Below the pieces are notes generated by a model, which was given only the letters and a program-made list of their open reading frames with translations, did not search any database and was not told the origin of the DNA. DNA of 64,000 bases, taken from positions 1,550,001 to 1,614,000 of the forward strand of contig NZ_CP018076.1 in the NCBI RefSeq assembly GCF_001886735.1, read 5' to 3'. This DNA is from Sulfitobacter alexandrii (GTDB lineage: Bacteria > Pseudomonadota > Alphaproteobacteria > Rhodobacterales > Rhodobacteraceae). Of this stretch, positions 8,226 through 16,719 are shown one piece after another (the first letter of the stretch is position 1; each line of letters starts with the position of its first letter). Made by a program: the position numbers and the translations under genes.

Positions 8226-11120
8226 ATGCCTAAGAAAATGCTTATCGATGCCACCCACGCGGAGGAAACGCGTGTCGTGGTCGTGGACGGAAACAAGGTC
8301 GAGGAATTCGATTTCGAATCCGAGAACAAGCGCCAGCTTGCTGGCAACATCTACCTCGCCAAGGTAACACGTGTAGAGCCGTCGCTGCAGGCGGCCTTCA
8401 TCGACTACGGCGGCAACCGGCACGGCTTCCTCGCCTTTTCGGAGATTCACCCCGACTACTACCAGATTCCCGTGGCCGACCGTCAGGCGCTGCTGGAAGA
8501 GGAGCGCGCCTATGCAGAGGCGCAGGCGGCCCGCGAAGAGGAGGAGGACAAGCCCAAGCGGTCTTCCCGGTCGCGGTCGCGCAGCCGGTCCAAGTCGAAG
8601 GCGGAGGATGTCACGTCGGAGGACGCGACGACATCCAGCGATATCAGCGGGATGGAGACCGTCGACCTGTCGGACGACGACGAGGTCGAGGTCGCCGAGG
8701 ATGAAGCGTCTTCGCCGATGGAACGGGTGGGCGAAACCCCGGTCGAGACACCGGCGGTGGACGATGACGATCACGACGACGATGACCACGACGGCGAGGG
8801 CGACAGCGCCGCGGATCGCGACGACAGCATCGAATCCGTCGCCGACGAGGACGACAGCGAGGAAATCCGCATGCCGCGCAAGCCGCGGCCCAAGCGCTAC
8901 AAGATCCAGGAAGTCATCAAGGTGCGCCAGATCCTGCTGGTGCAGGTTGTCAAGGAAGAGCGCGGCAACAAGGGCGCGGCGCTGACCACCTATCTGTCGC
9001 TGGCGGGCCGCTACTGCGTGCTGATGCCGAATACCGCCCGCGGTGGCGGCATTTCGCGCAAGATCACCAACGCCGCCGACCGCAAGAAGCTCAAGGAGAT
9101 CGCGAACGAGATCAAGGTGCCCACCGGGGCTGGCCTGATCGTGCGCACGGCCGGCGCGAAGCGCACCAAGGCCGAGATCAAGCGCGACTACGAATACCTG
9201 CAGCGCCTGTGGGAGCAGATCCGCGAGCTGACCCTCAAGAGCATGGCGCCCGCCAAGATCTACGAGGAAGGCGACCTTATCAAGCGGTCGATCCGCGATC
9301 TCTACAACCGTGACATCGACGAGATCCACGTGGAGGGCGAACGCGGCTACCGCATCGCCAAGGACTTCATGAAGATGATCATGCCGTCCCACGCCAAGAA
9401 CGTGAAACGCTACGAGGAGCGGCTGCCCCTGTTCGCGCGCTACCAGGTGGAATCCTACCTGAGCGGCATGTTCAATCCGACCGTGCAACTGCCCTCCGGC
9501 GGTTACATCGTGATCGGCGTGACCGAGGCGCTGGTGGCGATCGACGTGAACTCGGGCCGGGCCACCAAGGAAGGCTCGATCGAGCAGACGGCGCTCAAGA
9601 CCAACCTCGAGGCGGCCGACGAGGTCGCGCGCCAGTTGCGCCTGCGCGACCTTGCCGGTCTGATCGTCATCGACTTCATCGACATGGACGAGCGCAAGAA
9701 CAACGCCGCCGTCGAGAAGCGGATGAAGGACAAGCTCAAGACCGACCGCGCCCGCATCCAGGTCGGCCGCATCTCGGGGTTCGGCCTCATGGAGATGTCG
9801 CGCCAGCGCCTGCGTCCCGGCATGATCGAGGCGACGACCCAGCCCTGTCAGGCCTGCCATGGCACCGGGCTGATCCGGTCCGACGACAACCTCGCCCTGT
9901 CGATCATCCGCCAGATCGAGGAGGAAGGCACCCGCAAGCGGTCGCGCGAGGTGCTGATCAAGGCGCCGGTCGGCATCGCCAACTTCCTGATGAACCAGAA
10001 ACGCGAACACGTGGCGCAGTGCGAGGCACGCTATGGCATGTCCGTGCGGATCGAGGGCGACCCGCATCTGGTCAGCCCCGACTTCAGCATGGAGAAATTC
10101 AAGACCGCGACCCGCGTCGTGCCGCCGTCGAACCACGTGGTTTCGGTGGACACGTCGCTGATGGACCAGATCGACGAGGATGACGCCGCCGCCGACGAGG
10201 CCGAGGACGAGGCGGACAGCGGCGATACCGGCAGTTCCAAGGGCGAGCACGGGAACGGCGGGTCTTCGTCTTCCTCCTCCTCGTCCTCCGACGGGGAAGG
10301 CAAGCCCAAGCGCCGCCGCCGCCGCCGCCGCAGCCGGTCCAAGAGCAAGTCGAACGGGGATCACCAGAACGGGGATCAGCAGAACGGCGACCAGTCCTCC
10401 GATGACGATGCGTCCGGCGACGATGCGCGTGAGTCCGGCGATTCGGCGGACAAGGTGAGCCAGTCGCCCGAGGCCGCCCAAGGTGATACGCCGGCCGACG
10501 CCGTGCCGTCGCAGGACGCGGCGGCCGAGCCTGCCGAGACCAAGAAGAAGCCGACCAGCCGCAGCCGTTCGCGCAGTTCGTCGTCCAAGGCAAAGGCCGA
10601 GGCCGAAGCCGCCGCCGATACCGATGCCAAGGCATCCGCCCCGGCGGAGAGCGCCGGATCGGCGGAGGAAGACAAGCCCAAGCCGAAGTCCACGCGCTCG
10701 CGCAGCAGTTCTTCCAAGTCGAAATCGACCGCCAAGAAGGACGACGCGGCCAAGGCGGACGACGCGGCAACCGGGGACGCACCGGCCAAGACGACGGCGG
10801 CCAAGCCGAAGTCGTCGCGCAGCAGTGCCAAGCCGAAGGCGGCGCCCCCGACCACCGAGGCCGAGGCGCCCGCCGTGGATATCGCGCCCGAGCAGCCCGC
10901 GCCGCCTGCCGACACCGCGCCGCAGACACCGGAACCGGCCGTCGACGACAAGGCGGAAAAACCGGCAGACGCGGGCACCGGCGCGCCGGAGACTCCGCTG
11001 CCCGGCGTGCCGGTCGACCCCGAAGCGCAGGCCGCCAAGGCCGAGGCCGAGAAAGCCAAGGAAGACGAGACCGCCGAGAAAAAGCCCAAGAAACGGGGCT
11101 GGTGGTCGCTGGGCGGCTGA
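8226..11120 (+). CDS. rne: Ribonuclease E, degradosome scaffold
   Basis: RNase E is the main endonuclease for mRNA decay and rRNA/tRNA processing. The ATG at 8226 gives the usual MPKKMLIDATHAEETR start of this lineage (964 residues). The N-terminal S1 domain is split by an acidic, SR-rich insertion at about residues 95-220, known from alphaproteobacterial RNase E. Catalytic aspartates lie in AIDVNSG (about 438) and VIDFIDMD (about 480); the Zn-link is CQACHGTG (about 540). Residues about 620-964 are disordered, with poly-Arg, repeated RSRSSSSK motifs and Pro/Ala-rich linkers. The terminal KKRGWWSLGG resembles the GWW motif that binds PNPase in Caulobacter. Confidence 0.96.
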   Translation: MPKKMLIDATHAEETRVVVVDGNKVEEFDFESENKRQLAGNIYLAKVTRVEPSLQAAFIDYGGNRHGFLAFSEIHPDYYQIPVADRQALLEEERAYAEAQAAREEEEDKPKRSSRSRSRSRSKSKAEDVTSEDATTSSDISGMETVDLSDDDEVEVAEDEASSPMERVGETPVETPAVDDDDHDDDDHDGEGDSAADRDDSIESVADEDDSEEIRMPRKPRPKRYKIQEVIKVRQILLVQVVKEERGNKGAALTTYLSLAGRYCVLMPNTARGGGISRKITNAADRKKLKEIANEIKVPTGAGLIVRTAGAKRTKAEIKRDYEYLQRLWEQIRELTLKSMAPAKIYEEGDLIKRSIRDLYNRDIDEIHVEGERGYRIAKDFMKMIMPSHAKNVKRYEERLPLFARYQVESYLSGMFNPTVQLPSGGYIVIGVTEALVAIDVNSGRATKEGSIEQTALKTNLEAADEVARQLRLRDLAGLIVIDFIDMDERKNNAAVEKRMKDKLKTDRARIQVGRISGFGLMEMSRQRLRPGMIEATTQPCQACHGTGLIRSDDNLALSIIRQIEEEGTRKRSREVLIKAPVGIANFLMNQKREHVAQCEARYGMSVRIEGDPHLVSPDFSMEKFKTATRVVPPSNHVVSVDTSLMDQIDEDDAAADEAEDEADSGDTGSSKGEHGNGGSSSSSSSSSDGEGKPKRRRRRRRSRSKSKSNGDHQNGDQQNGDQSSDDDASGDDARESGDSADKVSQSPEAAQGDTPADAVPSQDAAAEPAETKKKPTSRSRSRSSSSKAKAEAEAAADTDAKASAPAESAGSAEEDKPKPKSTRSRSSSSKSKSTAKKDDAAKADDAATGDAPAKTTAAKPKSSRSSAKPKAAPPTTEAEAPAVDIAPEQPAPPADTAPQTPEPAVDDKAEKPADAGTGAPETPLPGVPVDPEAQAAKAEAEKAKEDETAEKKPKKRGWWSLGG

Positions 11121-11144
11121 TCGCCGCACGGTCGCAGATGCGTG

Positions 11145-11170
11145 AAAGGCGGGCCTTGGGCCCGCCTTTT
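11145..11170. terminator. Bidirectional terminator shared by rne and tusA
   Basis: An 11-bp stem AAAGGCGGGCC/GGCCCGCCTTT with a three-base loop is followed by TTTT on the plus strand, 25 bases after the rne stop. On the minus strand it ends in UUU just after the tusA stop at 11172, so it can serve both convergent genes. Confidence 0.85.
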
Positions 11171-11171
11171 G

Positions 11172-11399
11172 CTATCCGCCCTTGCGCACGAGGTAGACCT
11201 GCGAAGGCCCTTCGTCGCGGGTTTCGAGCAGGGTGTGACCGGCCTGGGCGCAGAAGTGCGGGACGTCCACGATGGCGGCGGGATCATCGGCACGCATCGA
11301 AATGCAGTCGCCCGGCGCCAGCGCCCCCAGCCGCTTGCGCAGCTTGAGAACGGGCAGGGGGCAGAGCAGCCCGAGGGCGTCGAGGTCATGCGTGGTCAT
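11172..11399 (-). CDS. tusA: TusA-family sulfurtransferase
   Basis: A 75-residue sulfur-carrier protein of the TusA/SirA family. The signature CPLPVLKLRK places the persulfide-carrying cysteine at about residue 13, within LGLLCPLP. TusA-like proteins relay sulfur for tRNA thiolation, molybdenum cofactor or sulfur oxidation; which one applies here is unclear. I chose the ATG at 11399 because it gives the usual family length; a GTG at 11435 would add twelve residues. It is convergent with rne and divergent from the ccdA-like gene. Confidence 0.85.
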   Translation of the reverse strand: MTTHDLDALGLLCPLPVLKLRKRLGALAPGDCISMRADDPAAIVDVPHFCAQAGHTLLETRDEGPSQVYLVRKGG

Positions 11400-11491
11400 G
11401 GCGTCGGGATAGGACAGATATTTCAGCCCGTCCACAGGCTTGTGACCCCTGGGGGCGTGACGCGGCCCCGCAACGGGTCTATGGGTTGGGC

Positions 11492-12244
11492 ATGTTTGGT
11501 ATCGAACTCATCGACGCGGGGCTGCTGCCCGCGATGCTCGTGGCGCTGCTGGCCGGCGTCATCAGCTTTCTCAGCCCCTGCGTCCTGCCCATCGTGCCGC
11601 CCTACCTCGCGTACATGAGCGGTGTGAGCCTTGGCGACATGTCGAGCGTGGGGACGGCGCGGCGGCGCGCCGTGGTGGCGGCCCTGTTCTTTGTGCTCGG
11701 GCTGAGCACGGTGTTCCTGATCCTCGGCTTCACCGCCTCGGCCTTCGGTGCGTTCTTTCTGCAGAACCAGGTGATCTTCGCGCGCATTTCCGGTGTCGTC
11801 ATCATCGTTTTCGGTCTGCACTTTCTCGGGCTGTTCCGCATTCCCTTCCTCGACCGCGAGGCGCGGATCGAGGCGGGGGACAAGGGCGGTTCGAGCTTTG
11901 GTGCCTATGTGCTGGGGCTTGCCTTTGCCTTTGGCTGGACACCCTGCATCGGGCCGCAGCTGGGCGCGATCCTGTCGCTGGCGGCCTCAGAGGCCTCGGT
12001 CTCGCGCGGGACGCTTCTGCTGGGGATCTACGCGGCGGGGCTGGGGATACCGTTCCTGCTGGCGGCGATGTTCATCACCCGCGCCATGGGCCTGATGAAC
12101 CGGATCAAGCGGCATATGGCGCTGATCGAGCGGGTCATGGGCCTGTTGCTGATACTGGTCGGGCTCGCCATGGTGACCGGCGCGTTCTCGAGCTTTGCCT
12201 TCTGGCTGCTGGAGACCTTTCCCGCGCTCGGCGAACTGGGATAG
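11492..12244 (+). CDS. ccdA: CcdA-type cytochrome c biogenesis / thiol-redox membrane protein
   Basis: A 250-residue, six-span DsbD/CcdA family protein that moves electrons from cytosolic thioredoxin across the membrane to keep apocytochrome c thiols reduced. The paired active cysteines lie in LSPCVLPIVPPYLAYM (first span) and GWTPCIGPQLG (fourth span). No fused thioredoxin or N-terminal DsbD domain is present, as expected for CcdA. The ATG at 11492 is used; a TTG six bases upstream is in frame. The divergent TusA neighbour also handles thiol sulfur. Confidence 0.88.
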   Translation: MFGIELIDAGLLPAMLVALLAGVISFLSPCVLPIVPPYLAYMSGVSLGDMSSVGTARRRAVVAALFFVLGLSTVFLILGFTASAFGAFFLQNQVIFARISGVVIIVFGLHFLGLFRIPFLDREARIEAGDKGGSSFGAYVLGLAFAFGWTPCIGPQLGAILSLAASEASVSRGTLLLGIYAAGLGIPFLLAAMFITRAMGLMNRIKRHMALIERVMGLLLILVGLAMVTGAFSSFAFWLLETFPALGELG

Positions 12245-12353
12245 CCTGCCGGGTCGCCGCGCGGGGGCCATGGCGGTTACGCGAATGCGCCTTACTCTCG
12301 CCCGGATTTCTGTCTAGGCTTTCGGCAGGCAGACGGGCATCGAGCGGCAGGAC

Positions 12354-13601
12354 ATGGCGGCAGCATCGGACAATCGCGTGGCGCGGCGCCGGGTATTCTA
12401 TATCCCCGGCTACGATCCCATACACCCCCGCCGCTACCGCGAGCTCTACCGCAAGGAGGGCGCGGCGCAGGCCCGGATCTCGGGGTACGAGATTGGGCTG
12501 ACGCCGAAAGCGGGGGGCGCCAACTATGGCTGGCAGGTCGCGGCCACGATCGACGGGACGGCCGTTTCGACCGAGGTCGAGGTGCTGGTCTGGTCCGACA
12601 TCGTCCGCGACAGCATGAGCAATTCGATCCCGGCCACCTATCTGCAACTGGTGCGCACCGCCTGGGTCTACATCGGGTCCGGCGCACTGTGGCGTCTCAT
12701 GCGGCTGCGCAAGGGGCCGGTGATCGCGGCGCTTTACCCGGTGGGCATGTTGCTGGTGCAGCTAGCCCTCGCGGTGCTGGCGGGCTGGGCGGTCGGTGCG
12801 TCGCTGTGGGCGCTCTGCACCCTGCTGCTGCCGGCGGTCCCCCCGGTGCTGGCCGGCGGCGTGGCCGCGCTGGCCGGTGTGGCCGTTGCGATCGCGGTCC
12901 TGCGATGGTTCCGCAGGAAGGACGGCAAGTTCTTTGCCTATTACCTGATGCATGACTATGCCTATTCCGCCGCGACCCGGGGCGCCAATCCGCCCGCGCT
13001 GGAGATGCGGATGGCCGCCTTCGGCACGGCCATCGCCGCCGCGCTGCAAGAAGATGTGGACGAGGTGCTGGTGGTCGGCCATTCCTCGGGGGCGCATCTG
13101 GGCGTGTCGGTCCTGGCCGACCTGATCCGGGCGGGTCGGGTGCCCGGCGACGGCCCGGTGCTGTCCTTTCTCAGTCTCGGGCAGGTGGTGCCGATGGTGT
13201 CCTTCCTGCCGCAGGCGCACCGTTTGCGCGCGGATCTTGCCTTCCTGTCGGTGCGGGACGAACTCACATGGGTCGACGTGACCGCGCCGGGCGACGGCTG
13301 TGCCTTTGCGCTGTGCGATCCGGTGGCGGTGTCGGGCGTGGCGCCGCCCGGCCGCAAGTGGCCGCTGGTCTTCTCGGCGGCGTTCACGCAGTCGCTCAGC
13401 CCCGCGCGGTGGAAGGCGCTGCGCTGGCGGTTCTTCCGGCTGCATTTCCAGTACCTCTGCGCCTTCGACCGGCCCAAGGACTACGACTATTTCCAGATCA
13501 CCGCGGGGCCGCGCACGCTGGGCGCACGCTATGCGGACCGCCCGCCGTCGCGCTCGCGCATCGACCGCGCGGTCAGCAAGTACACCTCGCAGGCCGCATG
13601 A
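12354..13601 (+). CDS. Membrane-anchored alpha/beta-hydrolase-like protein, unknown substrate
   Basis: The 415-residue protein starts with a soluble segment containing VFYIPGYDPIHPRRY, which looks like the first strand and oxyanion region of an alpha/beta hydrolase. Two or three membrane spans follow at about 120-185, then VLVVGHSSGAHLG (about residues 236-248), a classic GxSxG nucleophile elbow. It lacks a recognisable close family. Its TGA overlaps the ATG of the P450 gene (ATGA), so the two are probably made together, perhaps acting on one lipid-like compound; that link is inference. Confidence 0.75.
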   Translation: MAAASDNRVARRRVFYIPGYDPIHPRRYRELYRKEGAAQARISGYEIGLTPKAGGANYGWQVAATIDGTAVSTEVEVLVWSDIVRDSMSNSIPATYLQLVRTAWVYIGSGALWRLMRLRKGPVIAALYPVGMLLVQLALAVLAGWAVGASLWALCTLLLPAVPPVLAGGVAALAGVAVAIAVLRWFRRKDGKFFAYYLMHDYAYSAATRGANPPALEMRMAAFGTAIAAALQEDVDEVLVVGHSSGAHLGVSVLADLIRAGRVPGDGPVLSFLSLGQVVPMVSFLPQAHRLRADLAFLSVRDELTWVDVTAPGDGCAFALCDPVAVSGVAPPGRKWPLVFSAAFTQSLSPARWKALRWRFFRLHFQYLCAFDRPKDYDYFQITAGPRTLGARYADRPPSRSRIDRAVSKYTSQAA

Positions 13602-14950
13602 CCCGACCGCCCAAGCCCGAAAGCCGACCCGACCGGGTCTCGCTCTGGCGGTATGCCCGGCTGTTCCGGGCGGACATCCTGTCGGCCCAGCCCGCGCGGC
13701 TGTACCGCGCCTGGATGGCGGAGTTCCGCACGCCCTTTTTCCGCAGCTACCTGATGAACCAGCCCGAGCTGGTGCGCACGGTGCTGAAGGACCGGCCCGA
13801 CGATTTTCCCAAGTCGGACCGCATCGGCGAGGGGCTGCGCCCGCTGCTGGGCAACTCGGTGTTCCTCACCAACGGCGAGACATGGAAGCGGCAGCGGCGG
13901 ATCATCGACCCCGCCTTCGAAGGGGGCCGGCTGCGCGAGACCTTTCCGGCGATGTGGCACGCGGCGGAGGCCGCGACAATGCGGCTTGCGCCGCAGGCGG
14001 GCAGGGTGGTGGAGATCGAGGCCGAGACCAGCCACGCGGCCGCCGACGTGATCTTTCGCACGCTGTTCTCGATCCCGATCGAACACCACCTCGCGCGCGA
14101 GGTCTTCGAGGAGTTCAGGGCCTACCAGCGCAGCCAGCCCCTGCTGAACCTCGCGGCATTCGTGCCACTGCCCCGCTGGATGCCGCGGTTCTTCCGGCGG
14201 CGGACCCGCGCCAGCGCCGCGCGGATCCGGCGGCTGATTGCCACGCTCACCCGCGAGAGGATGACCGAGATCGAGGCCGGGACCGCCCCGGACGACCTTG
14301 CCACCAAGATCATGACGAATGTCGACCCGGTGAGCGGGGCGCGGTTCGACACGGACGAAATGGTGGACCAGGTGGCGATCTTTTTCCTCGCCGGACACGA
14401 GACCAGCGCCTCCGCCCTGGCGTGGACACTGTACCTGATGGCGACCCATCCCGAGTGGCAGGACCGGGTGGCCGAGGAAGCACAGGTGCTGCAGGCCTGC
14501 GATTTCGCCGTCATGTCGAAGCTGCGCGTGAGCCGCGACGTGTTCCGCGAGGCGCTGCGGCTCTATCCGCCGGTCCCCATGATGGTGCGGGAGAGCACCT
14601 GTCCCGAACATTTCCGGGAGCGTGCCGTCGCCCCGGGCGCGCAGCTGGTGATCAGTCCGTGGCACCTGCACCGCCACGAACGGCTGTGGGATGATCCCGA
14701 CGGGTTCGATCCGGCCCGCTGGGCCACCGAGAACGGGCAGAAATGCCAGCGCGACGCCTATATCCCGTTTTCCGCCGGCGCGCGGGTCTGCACCGGCGCC
14801 GGTTTCGCGATGATCGAGGGGCCGCTCATCCTGTCGCGCCTGCTGCGCGATTATCGGGTCGAGGCAGTGCCGGGCCGGGTGCCGGTGCCTGTCGCGCACC
14901 TGACGGTCCGGTCGGAAAGCGGAATCTGGCTGCGCCTGACCCGCCGCTGA
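13598..14950 (+). CDS. Cytochrome P450
   Basis: A 450-residue P450 monooxygenase. Visible landmarks are the I-helix oxygen-activation motif LAGHETSAS (about residues 265-273), the K-helix ExxR in FREALRLYPP, and the heme-thiolate loop FSAGARVCTGAGFAMIEG with Cys at about 394. The first loop residue after Phe is Ser instead of the usual Gly. It resembles bacterial fatty-acid/alkane-type P450s in overall pattern, but the substrate cannot be read from sequence. No ferredoxin or reductase partner is adjacent. It overlaps the hydrolase gene upstream by four bases. Confidence 0.9.
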   Translation: MTRPPKPESRPDRVSLWRYARLFRADILSAQPARLYRAWMAEFRTPFFRSYLMNQPELVRTVLKDRPDDFPKSDRIGEGLRPLLGNSVFLTNGETWKRQRRIIDPAFEGGRLRETFPAMWHAAEAATMRLAPQAGRVVEIEAETSHAAADVIFRTLFSIPIEHHLAREVFEEFRAYQRSQPLLNLAAFVPLPRWMPRFFRRRTRASAARIRRLIATLTRERMTEIEAGTAPDDLATKIMTNVDPVSGARFDTDEMVDQVAIFFLAGHETSASALAWTLYLMATHPEWQDRVAEEAQVLQACDFAVMSKLRVSRDVFREALRLYPPVPMMVRESTCPEHFRERAVAPGAQLVISPWHLHRHERLWDDPDGFDPARWATENGQKCQRDAYIPFSAGARVCTGAGFAMIEGPLILSRLLRDYRVEAVPGRVPVPVAHLTVRSESGIWLRLTRR

Positions 14951-15049
14951 GCGCCGTTTGCGCTATCATCCGCGGGTCTCTCTACCATCGGCGGGCGTCT
15001 TGTCCTAAGAACGTCGGGGATTGGAATCAAAGCACAGGCAGGACCCTCC

Positions 15050-15943
15050 ATGGCGATCAACTCGGCCCAGAAGATGCAGATGAAAAGCGGCAAGGGGTTC
15101 ATCGCCGCGTTGGATCAATCGGGGGGCTCGACCCCCAAGGCGCTGAGCCTCTACGGCGTCGAGCCTGAGGACTACAACGGCGAAGAGGAAATGTTCGCCG
15201 CGATGCACGCCATGCGGTCGCGCATCATCCTTGCGGATGACTTTACCAGCGACAAGGTGATCGGCGCGATCCTGTTCGAGCGGACCATGGATGCGCAGAT
15301 CGACGGCAAGCCGGTGGCACAGCTGCTGTGGGAGGACCGCAAGGTGGTGCCGTTCCTGAAGATCGACAAGGGGCTCGAGGACACCGAGAGGGACGTTCAG
15401 CTGCTGAAGCCGATGCCGGGGCTGGATGATCTGCTGGCCCGGGCAAAGGACATGGGGATCTTCGGGACCAAGGAGCGGTCGGTGATCCACGAGGCCAACG
15501 AGGCGGGGATCGAGGCCGTGGTGGCACAGCAGTTCGAGGTGGCGAAAACCGTCTGCGCCGCCGGGCTGGTGCCGATCATCGAACCCGAGGTGAACATCAA
15601 CTCCGAGACCAAGGCGATGGCGGAGGAGATGCTGGCGCGGGCGCTGATGGCGCAGGTCTCCGAACTGGACGCCGATCAACTGGTGATGCTGAAGCTGACC
15701 ATCCCAGAAGAGGCCGGGATCTATGACGCGCTGGCGGGACACGACAACGTATTGCGCGTCGTCGCGTTGTCAGGCGGCTATTCCACCGACGAGGCCTGCC
15801 GCAGGCTCAGCCGCAACCCCAAGATGATCGCCAGCTTCTCGCGGGCCCTGACCGAGGGTCTGAACGTGAAGATGTCGGATGCCGATTTCAATGCGGCCCT
15901 GGGCGAGAACATCGACAAGATCTACCGCGCGTCGGTGAACTGA
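15050..15943 (+). CDS. fda: Class I fructose-bisphosphate aldolase
   Basis: A 297-residue Schiff-base aldolase that splits fructose-1,6-bisphosphate into two triose phosphates. KGFIAALDQSGGSTPKAL near the N-terminus is the bacterial/plant class I signature. IIEPEVNI (about residues 180-187), VMLKLTIPEEA (Schiff-base Lys at about 212) and VVALSGGYSTDEA complete the active site. Roseobacters often use this form. It has its own upstream gap and is followed at once by an array of palindromes, so it is likely a single-gene unit. Confidence 0.93.
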   Translation: MAINSAQKMQMKSGKGFIAALDQSGGSTPKALSLYGVEPEDYNGEEEMFAAMHAMRSRIILADDFTSDKVIGAILFERTMDAQIDGKPVAQLLWEDRKVVPFLKIDKGLEDTERDVQLLKPMPGLDDLLARAKDMGIFGTKERSVIHEANEAGIEAVVAQQFEVAKTVCAAGLVPIIEPEVNINSETKAMAEEMLARALMAQVSELDADQLVMLKLTIPEEAGIYDALAGHDNVLRVVALSGGYSTDEACRRLSRNPKMIASFSRALTEGLNVKMSDADFNAALGENIDKIYRASVN

Positions 15944-15949
15944 GGGGGC

Positions 15950-16072
15950 GGAATTCTCCGAGAATTCCTGCCTGTTTTCCTGCGAGGAAAACAGGTCCGG
16001 GATGTGAGCCAAGGCGCCTTTGATCTGGAATTCTCGCGGAATTCCAGAACGTTTTCCACGGTGGAAAACGTT
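15950..16072. repeat. Array of four palindromes (REP-like element)
   Basis: Four inverted repeats alternate two kinds. GAATTC type: 15950-15968 and 16025-16047 (CTGGAATTC with GAATTCCAG). TTTTCC type: 15971-15995 (CCTGTTTTCC with GGAAAACAGG) and 16048-16072 (AACGTTTTCCA with TGGAAAACGTT). The order is A-B, a 29-base spacer, then A'-B', so the unit is a duplicated pair of hairpins. The last arm overlaps the stop codon of the convergent 76-residue gene. A role as terminator for both convergent genes, or as a dispersed repeat, is inferred. Confidence 0.8.
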
Positions 16073-16301
16073 ACACGATGCACCTGATGCGCTCCTGGTT
16101 GCAAAAGACGATGATGTGGCCCGCGTTCTCGACCGCCTGGAATCCCCTGCGCCGCACCTCGCTCTCGAACGCCTCGCGCCCGACGTAGCGTTCGATATCC
16201 CGCGTCTTGCGCCGGATGATGCCGCCGGTGAGCACCTGCTTGGCACTGAACACGTCACGCAGCCAGATTTCGGGGGAAAGGGGGCCTGAGAGCATCTGCA
16301 T
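16071..16301 (-). CDS. Small conserved protein of unknown function
   Basis: A 76-residue basic protein. The central segment GGIIRRKTRDIERYVGREAFESEVRRR.F and the C-terminal HIIVFCNQERIR are strongly patterned, which suggests a real folded protein. I recall similar short proteins next to small regulators in Rhodobacteraceae, sometimes mislabelled as a tryptophan-pathway isomerase; I assign no function. It is the last gene of the fumC run, 17 bases after the ribbon-helix-helix gene, and its TAA lies in the last palindrome. Confidence 0.7.
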   Translation of the reverse strand: MQMLSGPLSPEIWLRDVFSAKQVLTGGIIRRKTRDIERYVGREAFESEVRRRGFQAVENAGHIIVFCNQERIRCIV

Positions 16302-16318
16302 CCCCCGATCCTCCCGGA

Positions 16319-16543
16319 TCAGGGTAAACGATCCTTTAACGCGCGCAGCACGTAGAGCCGGATCGCCGAGGCCAGCCCCGTCTCGATCCCGCGCGCCGCG
16401 TCGATCTCGGCCACGAGCGCGTTGATCGGCAGGTCGCGGTCGGCCGCCAGCGCGCGCAGCTCGGCCCAGAATTCATCCTCAAGCGACACGCTGGTCCGGT
16501 GCCCTTTCAGCGTGACCGAATGCTTGACCGGCCGCCCGCTCAT
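16319..16543 (-). CDS. Ribbon-helix-helix domain protein
   Basis: A 74-residue protein of the arylsulfate-sulfotransferase-like ribbon-helix-helix family (PF13467 type). The strand TLKGHRTSVSLEDEFW is followed by helices ELRALAADRDLPINALVAEID and a second helix ending IRLYVLRALK. Ribbon-helix-helix proteins bind DNA as dimers through the strand, so a transcription-factor role is plausible. Its ATG overlaps the TGA of the DUF4169 gene upstream (ATGA). No partner toxin is recognisable. Confidence 0.82.
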   Translation of the reverse strand: MSGRPVKHSVTLKGHRTSVSLEDEFWAELRALAADRDLPINALVAEIDAARGIETGLASAIRLYVLRALKDRLP

Positions 16544-16719
16544 GTTTCGCGCTTGTGGCCGTCGAGGTCGCGGCGCGCGCGCTCGGCCTCGGCCTGCTCC
16601 TTGCGCTTCTGGGCCTTCGGGCGCCCGAAGGCCACGGCGTTTTCGTCCGCCTGCCTGCGCTTGAGGGCCTTGGCCCGCGCCTTGCGCGCCTTGTTGAGGT
16701 TTATCGGCCCCTCGCTCAC
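16540..16719 (-). CDS. DUF4169 family small basic protein
   Basis: A 59-residue, Lys/Arg-rich protein starting with GTG at 16719 ([20 protein letters not shown]) and containing [14 protein letters not shown], both hallmarks of DUF4169. Function is unknown. The GTG overlaps the fumC TGA as GTGA and its own TGA overlaps the ATG of the ribbon-helix-helix gene as ATGA, so three genes are translationally linked. The high charge suggests nucleic-acid contact, which is inference. Confidence 0.85.
   Translation of the reverse strand: MSEGPINLNKARKARAKALKRRQADENAVAFGRPKAQKRKEQAEAERARRDLDGHKRET

Noticed and set aside
10308..10340. CGC trinucleotide run in rne as a DNA repeat element
   Set aside because: It simply encodes the poly-Arg stretch of the RNase E tail.
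8160..11129. A 989-codon open frame opposite rne
   Set aside because: Low-complexity Arg/Gly/Leu text with no domain; the plus strand encodes RNase E.
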